From assembly GCA_020081605.1 (NCBI GenBank), contig JAHREC010000009.1:5580001-5644000 (forward strand): a stretch of DNA of 64,000 nt. Direction: 5' to 3'. Numbering within the stretch: the first letter of the stretch is position 1; each line of letters opens with the position of its first letter. The DNA is from Albifimbria verrucaria (Eukaryota; Ascomycota; Sordariomycetes; Hypocreales; Stachybotryaceae). Position numbers and translations under genes: made by a program. The notes under the pieces were generated by a model. That model had not been told where the DNA came from and ran no database searches. It was given only the letters and a program-made list of their open reading frames with translations. Shown in pieces: positions 11,356 through 22,762 of this stretch.

Positions 11356-14300
11356 GGCCCAGATCTTCCTCGAGCGTAACATTCGGCCTCTGACTAAATC
11401 GTTGAAAAGCGGAGATATCGATAAAAGGAATTCAAGCGCTAAACTGGATAGAGGCAGTGAAATCGGATATAAGTTACTATCCTTGAGCAGCCGAGAGTTA
11501 TATAAACATTATAATATATCTTCTTATACATTTCTTATTATATTATAGTTAGCTATATGCTTTACTAAATAAAGCTATATTTATAGGTATTTATAGTAGA
11601 AAACTATATATATAAATAAGCCCCTTGATAAGGGGCTTATTTATATATACAGTTTTAATTAAATATTAAGGACTTACTATAAATTACTATAGGGATTGAA
11701 GATAGTTTTTGAAATAGCTAAATAAGTTAGACTGAGCCTTTAGCTGCTGAGCCTTTCTTTATAAGCATGGTAATATAAGCAGCGAGCTTTATTATTATAT
11801 AGGCAGCGATAGAAGATAATAAGGAAGATTTAAAGCTATAAGAAAGTATTAGCTATAGTTAAATCTATATAAAGGTGCTGCTAGAAGACTTAAGGTTCCT
11901 TTTTACTTACTTCTTCTATATAGAAAGGCTAACTTTCCTATAATTATATAAATAATTATATTATAATATAATATTAAGGGTATTATAGTTTTAATTAATA
12001 ACTTATAAAATAATAATCTTTTTATTTATTAGTTTATTAGGAAAGACTTAGTGAGTAGCGGTAAGATTCTTTTAAATTAATTAATTATTAATTTTATAAT
12101 TATTCTATAAGGTACTTATTATAATAATAATATTATATATAGTATTTATAATTAAGCTAGATATTAATTATATTTTTTTAGTAGTGGAATTTAATTAAAA
12201 GAACTATACTTTCTTTAAATATATAGAAGTAATTAATAGTATTTATATTACTGCCTTTATCCTTAGAGAAATTTAGCCTAGGTTTTAAAATAGGAAGAGA
12301 AGGGTTATATAGAATATCTTTATTACTATAACCTTAGATAATTACTTTAGCTATATATTATATAGCGCTAAGGGATAGATAAATAATATCTTATTATTAT
12401 AGTAAGCGCTTACTAAGGGATTTAATATACTAGAAGGTAGATTTTATATTAATAATAATAGCTTTAGTCTTTAATAAAGTATCTTAATACTATTCTTTAA
12501 TATATAGTATTATTTATAAAATTAAAAAGATATTAAGTAAAGATTAATAATATAGGAAGAATTATATAATTTATAGTATATAAGATTAAGGATTATTATT
12601 AAGTAGATTTTTAGGTAGCTTAAGAGGAAGTTTAAGATTCTATATAAGAATTTAATAGAATTATAGTTTAAAGATTAAATTAAAATTATATATACCCTTA
12701 TTAAGCTTTAGAATTTTATTTAAACTAACCTAGAAATTATTAAAGAGAGTAAGGAAGATACTGGAGATATTACTAGGGCTTAAGCTTAAGTTAATATATA
12801 TATTAAGGGATAATTATTATAAGAATTATATTAATTAATTACTGAGTTAAACTGGGAGTAGTAGGAATAGTATTTATAAGAAGAAGAGGAAGAAATTAAT
12901 AAGTTTAGCGATATTAAATAATAATAATTAAGGTTGAATTATATATATATTTCTTTAGTATTAAAAATCTATACCTTAAGAATTAATTATTAATTACTAT
13001 AGCTATTTAATTTATAGTAGATTAATAGCGATTAATATAAGGTTAAATATATAGCTATAATATATTATTATAAATATTATTATTAATAGCTTAAAATTAG
13101 CCTTTTTATATAAATATAAAAAATTTAATATTTAATTAAATTAATTTATTTTTAATAAAAAAATATATAAAAAGAAAATAAAAGAAGATTTAATTAATTT
13201 AATATATAAATTATATATTTTATTTTTTTTAGATAATAGGATTATTTTTATAAAAGAATTATTATTTTAAAATATAATATTATTTTTTAGTTTCTTTTAA
13301 TTATTTATATAATCTATAATAATTATATTAATATATTAACTTAATATTATAATTATATAAATTTCTATAATTTATATTTATAAGCCTTATTAAAATATAA
13401 AGGTTTAGTATTATAATTTAGGGAATAGTATATTAAAATAATAGTATATTAAGGATACTTATAATATTATATATATTTAAGTTACCTACTTAACTATAAT
13501 AACTTTAACTTTCTTATTTAAAATCTCTTTTAATTACTTTTTTTTATTTTAATATTATTATTAAATATATTCTAAGCTATAGCTTAAAATAAAGAAGTAA
13601 TTCCTTATAGAAAATATATTAAATAAGTTTTAATAAGCCTAAACTAAGTCTTATAGTTTTATATAATAAGCTTAAGATTAATTATATTAAGTTCTTTTAT
13701 TTTTATTAATTTAAGAGTATAATTATTATAGTATATAACCTTAAGCTTTTAATAAGTATTTTAAACTTTATATTAAATTTCTTTTATCTTTATTATTTTA
13801 TTAAGCTTCTTTATTAAGATTTAAATATCCTTAAAGCTAATAATATATACTTTTTATATATAATTAATAAAAAGCTAGTATTATAGATATTAATAATTAA
13901 TTTAATCTTCTTTAAGGCCTTTAAATAAATATATATTAACTCTGACTTTTTAATACCTACTTAGCTTATTAATATTTAACTATAGTAACTATATTAACTA
14001 TAAATTCTTCTATTATCTTATTTCCTTAAAGACTTTTTTATATAAATAAGAAGTTAATAATCTACTATTCTTTAATTAAATACCCTATAGACTATAGATA
14101 ATATTATATATATTCTATTATTTATCTAAGGCTTTTATAAAGCTAGTCTTATAATTATAAATAATATTGCTTTTTTTATTAATTATAGAAATTAATAATA
14201 CTTTATATATAGTATCTTAAAGTAACTTTATAGCTTCCTTATAGTTTATTTATCTTCAGGGAACTCTGCCTTTATCTTTAGAATAATCTTTAATAATATT

Positions 14301-14879
14301 ACCTATAATATAATTATCTATTTAAAGCTAAGTTTTCCTTCTGCTTATGCCTTATAAAGAAACTTAAGGAAAGCTTAGGTATAATACCCTCGTTAGTATA
14401 TTCACCTTACTCCCTATAACTGGCTTAGAGGTATCTATAAAGGTATCTTAATAACTTTAAGCAGCGATAGTATTATAAGGTTTATAGCGGATAGTATCTT
14501 ATTATTATTGAAGGGATTATCCTTACTAAGCAGCGATAAGGGTAGTATAAGAAGGTTAGTTTCTATAGACTAGCTACTATATAAGGCAGCAATAGAGGTA
14601 GGTAATAGGCTTCTAGTAATCTTAGATATCTTTAAATAAGAAAATAATTAATTTATAATAATTCTATAGAGGTTAGATATTTAATATTATTTAACTTTCC
14701 TATAGTCTTGGCTCTAACTTCTTTATAGTCCCCTTAATATAGTAGGCGGTTAGACCCCTCCTGAATGCCTTATATTATTTAATCCAGACAGTACTTATAG
14801 CAAATTATGCAGGCTTAATGTCTCTGTGGGGCAAAGATTTGGTCAGGGCTGAATGTTATGCTCGAGGAAGATCTGGGCC
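11356..14879. mobile_element. RIP-degraded DNA transposon with TIRs, PIF/Harbinger-like
   Basis: Both ends carry the same inverted sequence. The left end starts GGCCCAGATCTTCCTCGAGC at 11356; its complement ends at 14879. The first 20 bases match exactly, and similarity continues for about 44 bp with mostly G/A and C/T differences. The element is flanked by a 3-bp TTA duplication (11353-11355 and 14880-14882). A TTA/TAA target and GG-starting ends are typical of PIF/Harbinger elements. The 3.5-kb interior is strongly AT-rich, poor in CA/TG, and full of stops on every frame, as expected after RIP. No transposase can be read any longer, so the superfamily is an inference from ends and target site. 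Confidence 0.75.
11600..11656. repeat. Long perfect hairpin inside the transposon
   Basis: Arms 11607-11626 and 11630-11649 are exact complements (20 bp, core aagcccctt/aaggggctt) around the 3-base loop GAT. After one mismatch the pairing continues with aaaact/agtttt. It lies close to the left end of the TIR element and is one of the few G4/C4-containing stretches left in the degraded interior. Confidence 0.8.
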
Positions 14880-15044
14880 TTAATCAGGAAGAATGTAGTT
14901 TATACACACCACCCGATATGAAACATTAGGGAATCAACAATTCCTCGGCTAGGAATGCTTGAAATTACTATTAAGGGCCTGGAGCTGATAGAGGTTTTTA
15001 CTAAAGTGTAATTCTATTAATATATAATTCGTGCTTTGTTTTTA

Positions 15045-15222
15045 TTATGGAAAAAGCGTGGGTGCACCACCTTGGCCACTACCACACGTGACCCCATAGG
15101 ACCACTACCCCTTTGGCCAATAATAAATAACAACGCTAGCTTAGCTCAGCTAGGCTAGGCAAGTTTTGAAAGATAGATACTCCTTCTCCTACCTGACTAC
15201 CCTAGACCCCATGATTCCCTAA
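15045..15222 (+). mobile_element. MITE-like short repeat, copy 1
   Basis: A 178-bp segment that resembles the one at 18825-19005 in the same orientation. It begins TTATGGAAAAAG and ends ATTCCCTAA, so its ends are short imperfect inverted repeats. Shared internal blocks include CACGTGACCCCA near the start and CTCCTACCTGACTACCCTAG near the end. There is no coding capacity. The size, terminal inversion and presence of a second copy suggest a non-autonomous DNA element; the parent family is not known. Confidence 0.65.
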
Positions 15223-15499
15223 AATCAAATTAAACCTTTCTCTATTTTATAAGTATACTTATCCTATATTCAATCAGATTCATATCTACCTCTGTAGGCT
15301 TGAGGGCCTATTGTTTTCTAATGTTCTTTCAGAGTAGAGTATATATGTAGTTAATAGCTGTCTTTGAGAATCTACGAGTTAAATTATTAACTCTATCTTA
15401 AGATTCCCACTGTCGGTAATTGAATCAAAACATCCCACAAGGAGAAATTATAGCTACGTACTATCCGGTTCAAACAGGTGTGTTTCTCATATTCCTAGT

Positions 15500-16516
15500 T
15501 TGGACAATTATCACTGTTCCCTCAAGGCAACTGTGAAGACTGAGATTAAATGTCTTGGCTACCCTCGGGGTTACCCTGGGTTGGCTTTTCAACATGGCCT
15601 ACTTGATTGCTTGGTCCAGCTTACTGATTGTGTATGCTCTAGAGATTCTACTGTTCAGAATTCGTGCCTTTCAACTAATGACCAAACCCTTTTATCCAGG
15701 TTACTCTCAACATCGGCACACACCAACCCCACCGTTCTCGACAATCTTCCGAACAACTAGACCCTCTGGTGCTTCTGTACGGTGAGTCTTGGATTGAGAA
15801 CCAAAGTTTGCACGAAACAAGCTAATACACATCGTAGATCTGGATCCCGGTGGAGCTGATGTTCGTGTACTTTTCGAAACAAGGGGCCTACACTGGAGAA
15901 GATTATCAGAATATTCGATGGTGACAATGCTGACGTCGCTCACGTGGCGTATCGTGGTCTGGAAAAGACCACTAAGCTGGAACAGGAGAAGGGAGGTTCG
16001 CCGCTGTGATACAGAATTTCTTGCCTGAAGACACAGGCAAAGACGCTTTACCTGGACTGCAACGCATCCATGCCCACGTCAGTATCTTCTGACTCTGAGG
16101 TGCTGCGAATATCTTTGTACTCGGATGTCAACATCGAGATGGTATATGCTTGAGTGCCACCCTCGAAAGCTTCCTCGGATAGATTATCCCTATCGGATTG
16201 GACAGAGGCCATGAAACCCCAGCTCGGCATGATCTACTTCAGGGAAGAGCTCCGTATCCTTCCTATTTTGGTCAAAACCAGTATCTGAGCTCGCTGCATT
16301 GGCCGTAGACCACAAGGCCCCCTCATCTAGGACATGACTATTGGATCTATCGGTCTTCGGCTTTGCGTGACTCTGGGAGTCCCTGATCCTAGTGGAACCT
16401 TGCTGAGCAAGAACCAAATTGCGATACTACCTGCCCCGCACGATCTCGATTTTGGAGGGTCTCTTGACAAGTTAAACCTGAAATACCATGTATTAGCTGA
16501 GCATCGGTCATCCTGA
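15500..16516 (+). CDS. Unrecognised multi-exon gene or relic
   Basis: An open stretch encodes a hydrophobic helix (GWLFNMAYLIAWSSLLIVYA) followed by a basic segment. It ends at a good GTGAGT donor at 15781, and a CGTAG acceptor at about 15838 leads to IWIPVELMFVYFSKQGAY. Further open, protein-like pieces occur in shifting frames to 16516 (KTLYLDCNASMP, GSIGLRLCVTLGVPD). I recognise no family. The frame changes may be homopolymer errors, as elsewhere in this window. It lies between the two MITE copies. Confidence 0.35.
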
Positions 16517-16694
16517 GAACTTATGCAAGGATCCCATGCTCGGACAACCATCGGCAATCATGCAGCTTTAACGTTCTAACTGCATCCAAGTTTCCAAGAT
16601 CATGAGTAGGCTACCCCAATTTTATAAATTCTGTCCACAGCCACCACTGAATGTGAGTTGATCTACCGCACCATAACCCCTGAAGCTCTCTACA

Positions 16695-17618
16695 ATGGCC
16701 CTCAGGCTTCTCAACGTCGGTGTATGGGCCTCCACTATTGCTGCAGTTGCAGCTCGGGGATTGGAACAGAGTGCAATGGTCTGGGGCTTCGGGATTATTG
16801 GCTGGTTGGCAATTGTCTGACCGGTACTGGCTCAACCCGCATCGAAAGTTCCACCTATCTTGCCAGCAAGATTTCGAATAGCGAGGCTAAACTCATTGTA
16901 AGTACTACAGGGCGTTACTATGGTTCGTCAAGCTGACAGTCCAGTAGTGGCAAACAAAGTAGGTCGGTGCTCGCTATGAGGTGCACCCTGGCTAATCATT
17001 AATAGCGGCAACTTCCAGCAAAGTTGCAGCAGCTGCCGCATCGATGGAAGCGTATTGACATGCAACTGCAAGTCTACCTGGAACGGTCCTCGTGACACCA
17101 GCATCGACCTCGGTGAGTCTGTCCTGAGGGTAGGCGACGTTCTTTTACTGATATACCTACGCAGCGGAACACATTGGTAACTACGAGGGCCATTTGCTGT
17201 CCAACTTGACCGGCCCTCCCAAAGTTCCCAGTGGAAGCAGCTCGGTTCCTGTCCCTGCTGACCCGAAGTGGTCCCTTTCATATGGGGAAACCTCGTGCTA
17301 CTCGACCGAGCCGCAAGTCTGTCCAGAGGCTCCACCGGGAGGTAACCAAGAGTGTGATACAAGCCCTCTTTGGGTCAGCGCTGGGCCTTATTCCTGTTAT
17401 TCCTTCCATTGGCCAACGAGTGCTCCAATGTGGCAGTCTTTTAAGAGTCTCAGCCCTGGCAGCCCATCCAAAGGCTGGCAGTTCAAGATATACACTGACC
17501 ACGAGTGCAAAGGGAGCTTATTCAGACCATCACGGGGTCCGAGGCAAACAAGTGCTGGAAGTTTCCGGATTATGGGGTGGGTGTGTCGGCTATGCCTCTG
17601 TGGAATGCTGACGTTTAA
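16695..17618 (+). CDS. Secreted cyanovirin-N-homology (CVNH) lectin with Cys-rich C-terminal domain
   Basis: The start at 16695 opens a signal peptide (MALRLLNVGVWASTIAAVAA). A CVNH domain follows, spread over three exons: YWLVGNCLTGTGSTR...NSEAKL, GNFQQSCSSCRIDG...STSIDL-type strands (here RDTSIDL), and EHIGNYEGHL. Introns are about 16898-17005 and 17113-17164 (GTGAGT...GCAG). After the lectin comes a Pro/Ser linker and a Cys-containing domain with YTDHECKGSLF and a conserved-looking end, MPLWNADV, with the stop at 17616-17618. Frame breaks occur at the G-run 16791-16793 and near 17524. CVNH proteins bind mannose-type glycans; here a secreted carbohydrate-binding role is inferred. The exact first splice junction is not in phase in this sequence. 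Confidence 0.7.
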
Positions 17619-18600
17619 CGGAATTAATGGACTGCTTTGGTATCCAAATTTTCGAACAGAAAGATCCTTATGCTGTTCAATAAAACGCTTGATATCATTC
17701 TAATTGAAGATGACCTATGTATGGGACGAAACAAGGAGCCTTTGCTCAGGCAGGCTCAGGCAGGCTCAGTCAGGCTCGCTAAAAGCTTTTTGATCCGCTC
17801 AGGTGGTTCGGAATGGGCCATATGGAGCGGCATCTGCCCAGTTTCAAATGTGGAAAGGCAACACTCGCTCTCTGGTTTAAGTTAGTATACTGCTTGCCTT
17901 GCGACGACCCTAAGTGCAAGAAGTGCCGACAGAGCCATGTCAGGGTAATGCAGTCGATTGGAATGCTTTTGCTTGCTACGCAGATACATTTCTGGAAGAC
18001 ACCGGCATCTTCAAGGTTGCCTTTGTAGAACCAAGCAGCTGAAAAGACGGCTCCAGCAAGATGCAAACAGACTGTTGCAATGTAAAAGGCTGGGCTATTG
18101 TCGATTCGACAAAGATCCGTAGTCTAACTTCCTCTGGCAGTTTTTCGAGTGGGACAGAATAAGAATAATAATGGGCTCAAGGTCATGATGGTCTTATATC
18201 CCAACACCATCTGCTTTCTCAACTGTTGGGTATGGGATGATCTGTGCAGGGCTTAGGAAGACATCGTCTGAGCTTGCTTGACATGGAAGGCAAATTCCCA
18301 ATTTCCTTATAAGGCTACAAAATGAAACCCCAACCGGATGCTTGCACACGAAGGCTGACTTACGAATATATCTCTTTGATAACTCGCCACTGGTTCCGCT
18401 TCTCGATATGAGTAACAACATGCTCAAGGTCCTCGTTCTCCAAACGAAGGGTGTCCTTGCCGAACTCTGGCTTCTTCTCCTGGTTCCAATCTACGGTGCC
18501 CACTGACGTCTGCCTGAACCTTATTTTCGCGGAATATCTGTTAAACCGGTTATAAGGCATAAGAAAAATGCAGCCTTAGAATTCACTTATCTTTTGGTTG
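17619..18600. other. Unresolved stretch with short open pieces
   Basis: Contains a small tandem repeat (caggctcagg units, about 17747-17778), a plus-strand piece reading DWNAFACYADTFLEDTG at about 17957-18010, and a minus-strand open frame 18560-18360 (start MPYNRFNRYSAKIRF, with KRNQWRVIKEIYS before its stop). The minus frame has protein-like composition, but I recognise no family and cannot join exons with confidence. Confidence 0.25.
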
Positions 18601-18649
18601 CACGGTTTAACAATATCCTGGTTGATGGACTACTAAGGGAATGGAAGTA

Positions 18650-19360
18650 GGTTAGAGGTTGAAAAGATACTAAATATAAAAATTAAAATATATATTATTA
18701 TTTTATTAAAAAGAGTTATAAAAAAATAATTAAAAATTATCTATATAAGTAAAAAATAGAAAACTAAATTTTTGGTGTCAATATTAAGAATATTAAACTC
18801 TTTTTAAAAAAATTAAAATTTATGTTACGGAAAAAGTAGAGGTGGGGCGCCTTAGGCCACCACACCACGTGACCCCACGGGAACACCACCCTTTAGCTAA
18901 CAACTCGCCGACCTTGCGTAGGAAGGTCCGGCAAGTTGAAGTCTTGCAATACACTGATGCCACCCTCTCCTACCTGACTACCCTAGACCCTACGATATTT
19001 CGTAATAATTTATAATTATAAAATATATTTTTTTAAAAATTAAGGTTAAAATCTTTCTAAAAATAAATAATATATATTAATGTTATTTTTTAAAAAAATA
19101 TATTTAATAATAAAATATCTTAACTATAAAATAATTAATATATTTAGAATTTAATTATATAAATATATTTATTACTTTAAGTACTTTTATATAATATTTA
19201 TTAATACTTAATAACTGAGAATAAAAGTATTTATATAATTATAATACTTAAAATATATTATATTAAATATATTTTATATTAATTAATATCTTTTATTTTT
19301 ATAAAAAGAAAGATAGAAATAAAATAATTTAATTACATATTAATTCATCAGTTTAAAAGT
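18650..19360. repeat. AT-rich block around MITE copy 2
   Basis: Two strongly AT-rich stretches (about 18655-18824 and 19006-19345) flank the second MITE copy. No coding potential. The composition is consistent with RIP of a repeat into which, or next to which, the MITE lies. Confidence 0.5.
18825..19005 (+). mobile_element. MITE-like short repeat, copy 2
   Basis: A 181-bp segment beginning TTACGGAAAAAG and ending ATTTCGTAA, so the two ends are inverted versions of each other. It shares the CACGTGACCCCA block and the TCCTACCTGACTACCCTAG block with copy 1 at 15045-15222, same orientation. No open frame. It is less changed by C-to-T transitions than the DNA around it. Confidence 0.65.
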
Positions 19361-19631
19361 ATGAGTCTCTCATAACAAAGATATCTATTTAGTAAGAAAG
19401 TCTCATCCACACAGGAGAGGGACTTTTAGTGTCTCAGCCTCTCACTTGTGCATGCTCACCTTAGACATATATGCACGAACATGTCTCTGTCATTTGCTTA
19501 ACGCATCTTAGTAAGGAGGTGAGAATAGTGAAAATGCGTCTCGTCTGGAAAAATGCATTAAATCTCTGGTTCAGATGCTATTCCCATGATTCTCCTCATC
19601 AATCCCTCAACAGATCACCAGGGCTTACAAC

Positions 19632-21110
19632 ATGCAAAGAAGCAAGAAGGAAGGACACCAGAACCGCATCGCAATAGTGGGCACGGGTCTGGCTGGCCTC
19701 GCAGCTGCTTGGCTGTTGATGCAGGATGAAGAGAAGCGATTCACCATCACCTTGTTCGAGCAGGTAACTGAACAACCTCTCTCTTAGCTCTGTATTTCAA
19801 TCACTCGGCCTAACCCGCGGCAGGGTAGTAGCCTCTCTTTCGACGCGGCATCTATAACAGTGCAAAACGACGAGTCAGGCCTAGCTGAGCGTATCGATAT
19901 ACCTATGCGAGGCATCTTCGGTGGCTACCATGCAAACCTGATTCGCATGTACCGTCATATGCAGGTCCCGACGCATGCTCTGCGCTTTCTTTACGCTTTC
20001 GAAGAAGTGGCAGCAAATCATCTGGGCAACTCTGACTTGGGGTTCGGCGCAGATGCTAGGGCTTATTTCATCTACTCGTCCAACCTGCACCAAGGTGTTC
20101 CCAAGCCGAGCAACCTCAACCGGATGACACACCTCCTCGACACAATTTACCTTGCCATTTGGTATTTATGGTTCACGATTGCATGCTTTCTCATTGCCCC
20201 GAGGCCTGCGAAGCACAACCAACCATCTGAGGCTTTTGGAGAATACATTACCAGAATCCGACTGCCCACTCGGTTCGTCTCCCGCTATCTCTCCCCGGCT
20301 TTAGGCCTCATATGTACTTGTAGCTACGAGGAGTTACTCCGGTTTCCTGCTGCAGATATTATCAATTTCAAGAGACTGTCAGTCGGCAGGGAGCATTCTG
20401 CCGTCTGTGGTGGAGTTGCGCAGTTGCAATCAAAGCTTGTTGAGGGCATCACAGATATACGACTCAACGCCTGTGTACAGGAAGCAGTACCCACATCCAC
20501 AGGAGAGGTTCAGCTATGCTGGCAATCAACAACAGATCGGTCAACCATGAGCTCTGAGTCGTTCAACAAGGTCGTGCTCGCGGTGTCACCAAACGTGGCA
20601 GCCCGCATCTTTAGCCCCGTCAAAAGTAGGCTTTCGGCCATACCCACTCGGACAGTAGAGGCGTCCGTTGTACGTCCGGCAGGGGCCGGCCTGGTCATCG
20701 ACTACGATGTCAAGAAACATGCTTGCGCGCATTGTTCCTCCCTTGATGGACGTATTGCGGCGCAGACCATGGTCCTCCGGACCAACTTCTCAGATTTCAA
20801 AATGCCAACGGAGATATTGCACTCCATTCCTATTGGTGTCACTGCCATCGCTTTTCCTTCTGATAATGCTGGGAAGATGGAGACGCTGCACACAGCTCGC
20901 TTCACCAGGACACTTCGCACTGCCGTAAGCAGAGACGTGGTCAACGGAATGATAGCCTCAGACAACGGCATCGGCCCGTGGGTCAACGGCAGAAGCAATG
21001 TCTGGATTACAGGTTCGTGGTGCTGGGATGGCATGGTCTTATTGGAAGGCTGCATTGTCTCGGCCATGCGAGTGGCGAAGGATTTGGGAGTGAAGATACC
21101 GTGGGAGTAA
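19632..21110 (+). CDS. FAD-dependent oxidoreductase, COG2907-like (amine-oxidase fold)
   Basis: Two exons: 19632-19763 and 19824-21110, with a 60-bp intron (GTAACT...GGCAG) and an intact frame of 472 aa. The N-terminus has the dinucleotide-binding GxGxxG (IAIVGTGLAGLAAAWLL), and the glutamate that binds ribose ends the strand (LFEQ). A hydrophobic segment (IYLAIWYLWFTIACFLIA) suggests membrane attachment. Near the C-terminus WITGSWCWDGMVLLEG occupies the place of the second FAD-contacting motif. In bacteria COG2907-type flavoproteins occur beside cyclopropane-fatty-acid-synthase-like methyltransferases and act on lipid acyl chains. The next gene here is such a methyltransferase, so a lipid-modifying role is a reasonable inference but not shown. 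Confidence 0.75.
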
Positions 21111-21769
21111 AATTTGTTGTTTCTTTTTCATCATGGTTTCCAGATTATGAGACTTGAGACTATCGTCCATGACTCACGGATCTACATTTGGCCCCCATGT
21201 TTAATTATCAGTGGCGTAAGTCCCAACAAGGGCCCCGGCAGTTTTTCAATCAAATGTCCAGCAATTACTGCTTTTAGTTATATAAAACTAATTCTTCCAA
21301 GAAGTTGTAATACTGAAAAGTTAGCAAATGTTTTTTTTTTTTTTAAAAAAACAAAAATTAAAACGCTGACTTGCTGAAAAACTGAAGATGGTTCTTCAAC
21401 CAAAAAGAAAAAGAAAAGAAAACCCTGTCGGTACCCGAGTATTTGACAATTAAACAGGGGTAGAGTGTCTCATGTTCACGAAAGTGGGAAGAGAGGAGCG
21501 TTTGCCCCGTGAGATAAGTTGTGATAATGGTGTTTCAAGTAAGATCTGTGCATCAAGCTGACTGGTAAGCAGCGATGGCCTGATACTGTCTCAAAATGTC
21601 TCATTCTGTGATGGCCGATTTATGCAACTTCACCGCCATGCACAATATCAAGATAACACTTCATTCTGTAATCGTGATTATGTCGTACTTTGCATGGTTC
21701 TTCCATCCAACGAACCCTGTTGCTTAGTTACATTTGCCCAGCGTCTTCTCCACAATCTCCCTCACCATT

Positions 21770-22762
21770 ATGCTTCCAATCTACCATTTTGGACTAGGTT
21801 TTCTCGCTGGCTTCTTTGTCGCACCTGCTTTTGCTCTTGTAATTGCAGTTATCGTTTTTCTGAGGGTGGATAAGTATGGCCTGAAGCATTGGAAGCTGAA
21901 CATCGAGGCTCCCATCAGGAGCATGTGGATGAACATTGGCTACTGGTCAGTGCAGTGCAGGATGCAACTGAATCCGCCTCCAACTGACGAGCTCAGGAAA
22001 AACTCGAAAGGACAAGTCATCAACGACCTCCCGACTGCTTCCGCCGCGCTTCTCAGGGAGGTCATCATCACTGCGGGGTTGACTAGAAACAATAGCGATT
22101 GTGCCGACAACCAGATTGCGATTCTAGATGTGGGCTTCGGGTGTGGTGACCAGATTTGGGATCTGGTCCGGACCTTGCATGAAACGACATCAGGCTTCAA
22201 GTACGTTGGCCTGTCACTGAATGATCAGCAGGTTCACATGGCACAAAGCCGCATACGCCGTGAGGTTGTTGCCCACCTCGAAATAAAGGATACCATTTTG
22301 AAGGATATACACCTATTTTGTGCCAATGCAGCAAAACCAGAGACCTGGACGCCTTCAATCAATAATGCTATTGAGTCTTCATTCGATGATACGTTGGGCG
22401 AAAGGTGGCTTCTTGCGCTGGACTGCGCCTATCACTTTAAGCCATCTCGGATTCCTATCTTCAAATACGCAGCCACACACCTCAAGGCCCATCTTATGTT
22501 AACAGATCTTATTCTACATAATGATGCATCTGCAAGTGATATAGCTCTATTAAGGGTTGTTAGCTTGATGATGAGCTGTCCACTACATACGTTCAAGACC
22601 AAGACCGAGTATAAGTATCAACTTATGGAATGTGGCTATCGCGAAGATTCAATCATTATCCGAGATATTACTGAGCAGGTGTTCTCGGGGCTGGTAGATT
22701 TCATCGACAGGCAAGAAGAGATGTTGGCAGAATATGGCATTGGCCTAGGGGTTTCAAAGTAG
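21770..22762 (+). CDS. Membrane-anchored SAM-dependent methyltransferase, CFA-synthase-like
   Basis: A single intact exon of 331 aa. I chose the ATG at 21770 because the upstream in-frame part has no ATG. An N-terminal helix (FLAGFFVAPAFALVIAVIVFL) should anchor the protein in a membrane. The SAM-binding motif I is ILDVGFGCGDQ, and the post-I acidic/loop region reads KYVGLSLNDQQVHMAQ. The pattern of motif I followed by a GLSLN-type strand resembles cyclopropane-fatty-acid-synthase and sterol methyltransferase relatives. It lies 0.66 kb downstream of the FAD oxidoreductase on the same strand; both lack frame breaks, unlike most other genes in the window. The substrate is unknown; an acyl chain is the best guess from the pairing. 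Confidence 0.75.
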   Translation: MLPIYHFGLGFLAGFFVAPAFALVIAVIVFLRVDKYGLKHWKLNIEAPIRSMWMNIGYWSVQCRMQLNPPPTDELRKNSKGQVINDLPTASAALLREVIITAGLTRNNSDCADNQIAILDVGFGCGDQIWDLVRTLHETTSGFKYVGLSLNDQQVHMAQSRIRREVVAHLEIKDTILKDIHLFCANAAKPETWTPSINNAIESSFDDTLGERWLLALDCAYHFKPSRIPIFKYAATHLKAHLMLTDLILHNDASASDIALLRVVSLMMSCPLHTFKTKTEYKYQLMECGYREDSIIIRDITEQVFSGLVDFIDRQEEMLAEYGIGLGVSK

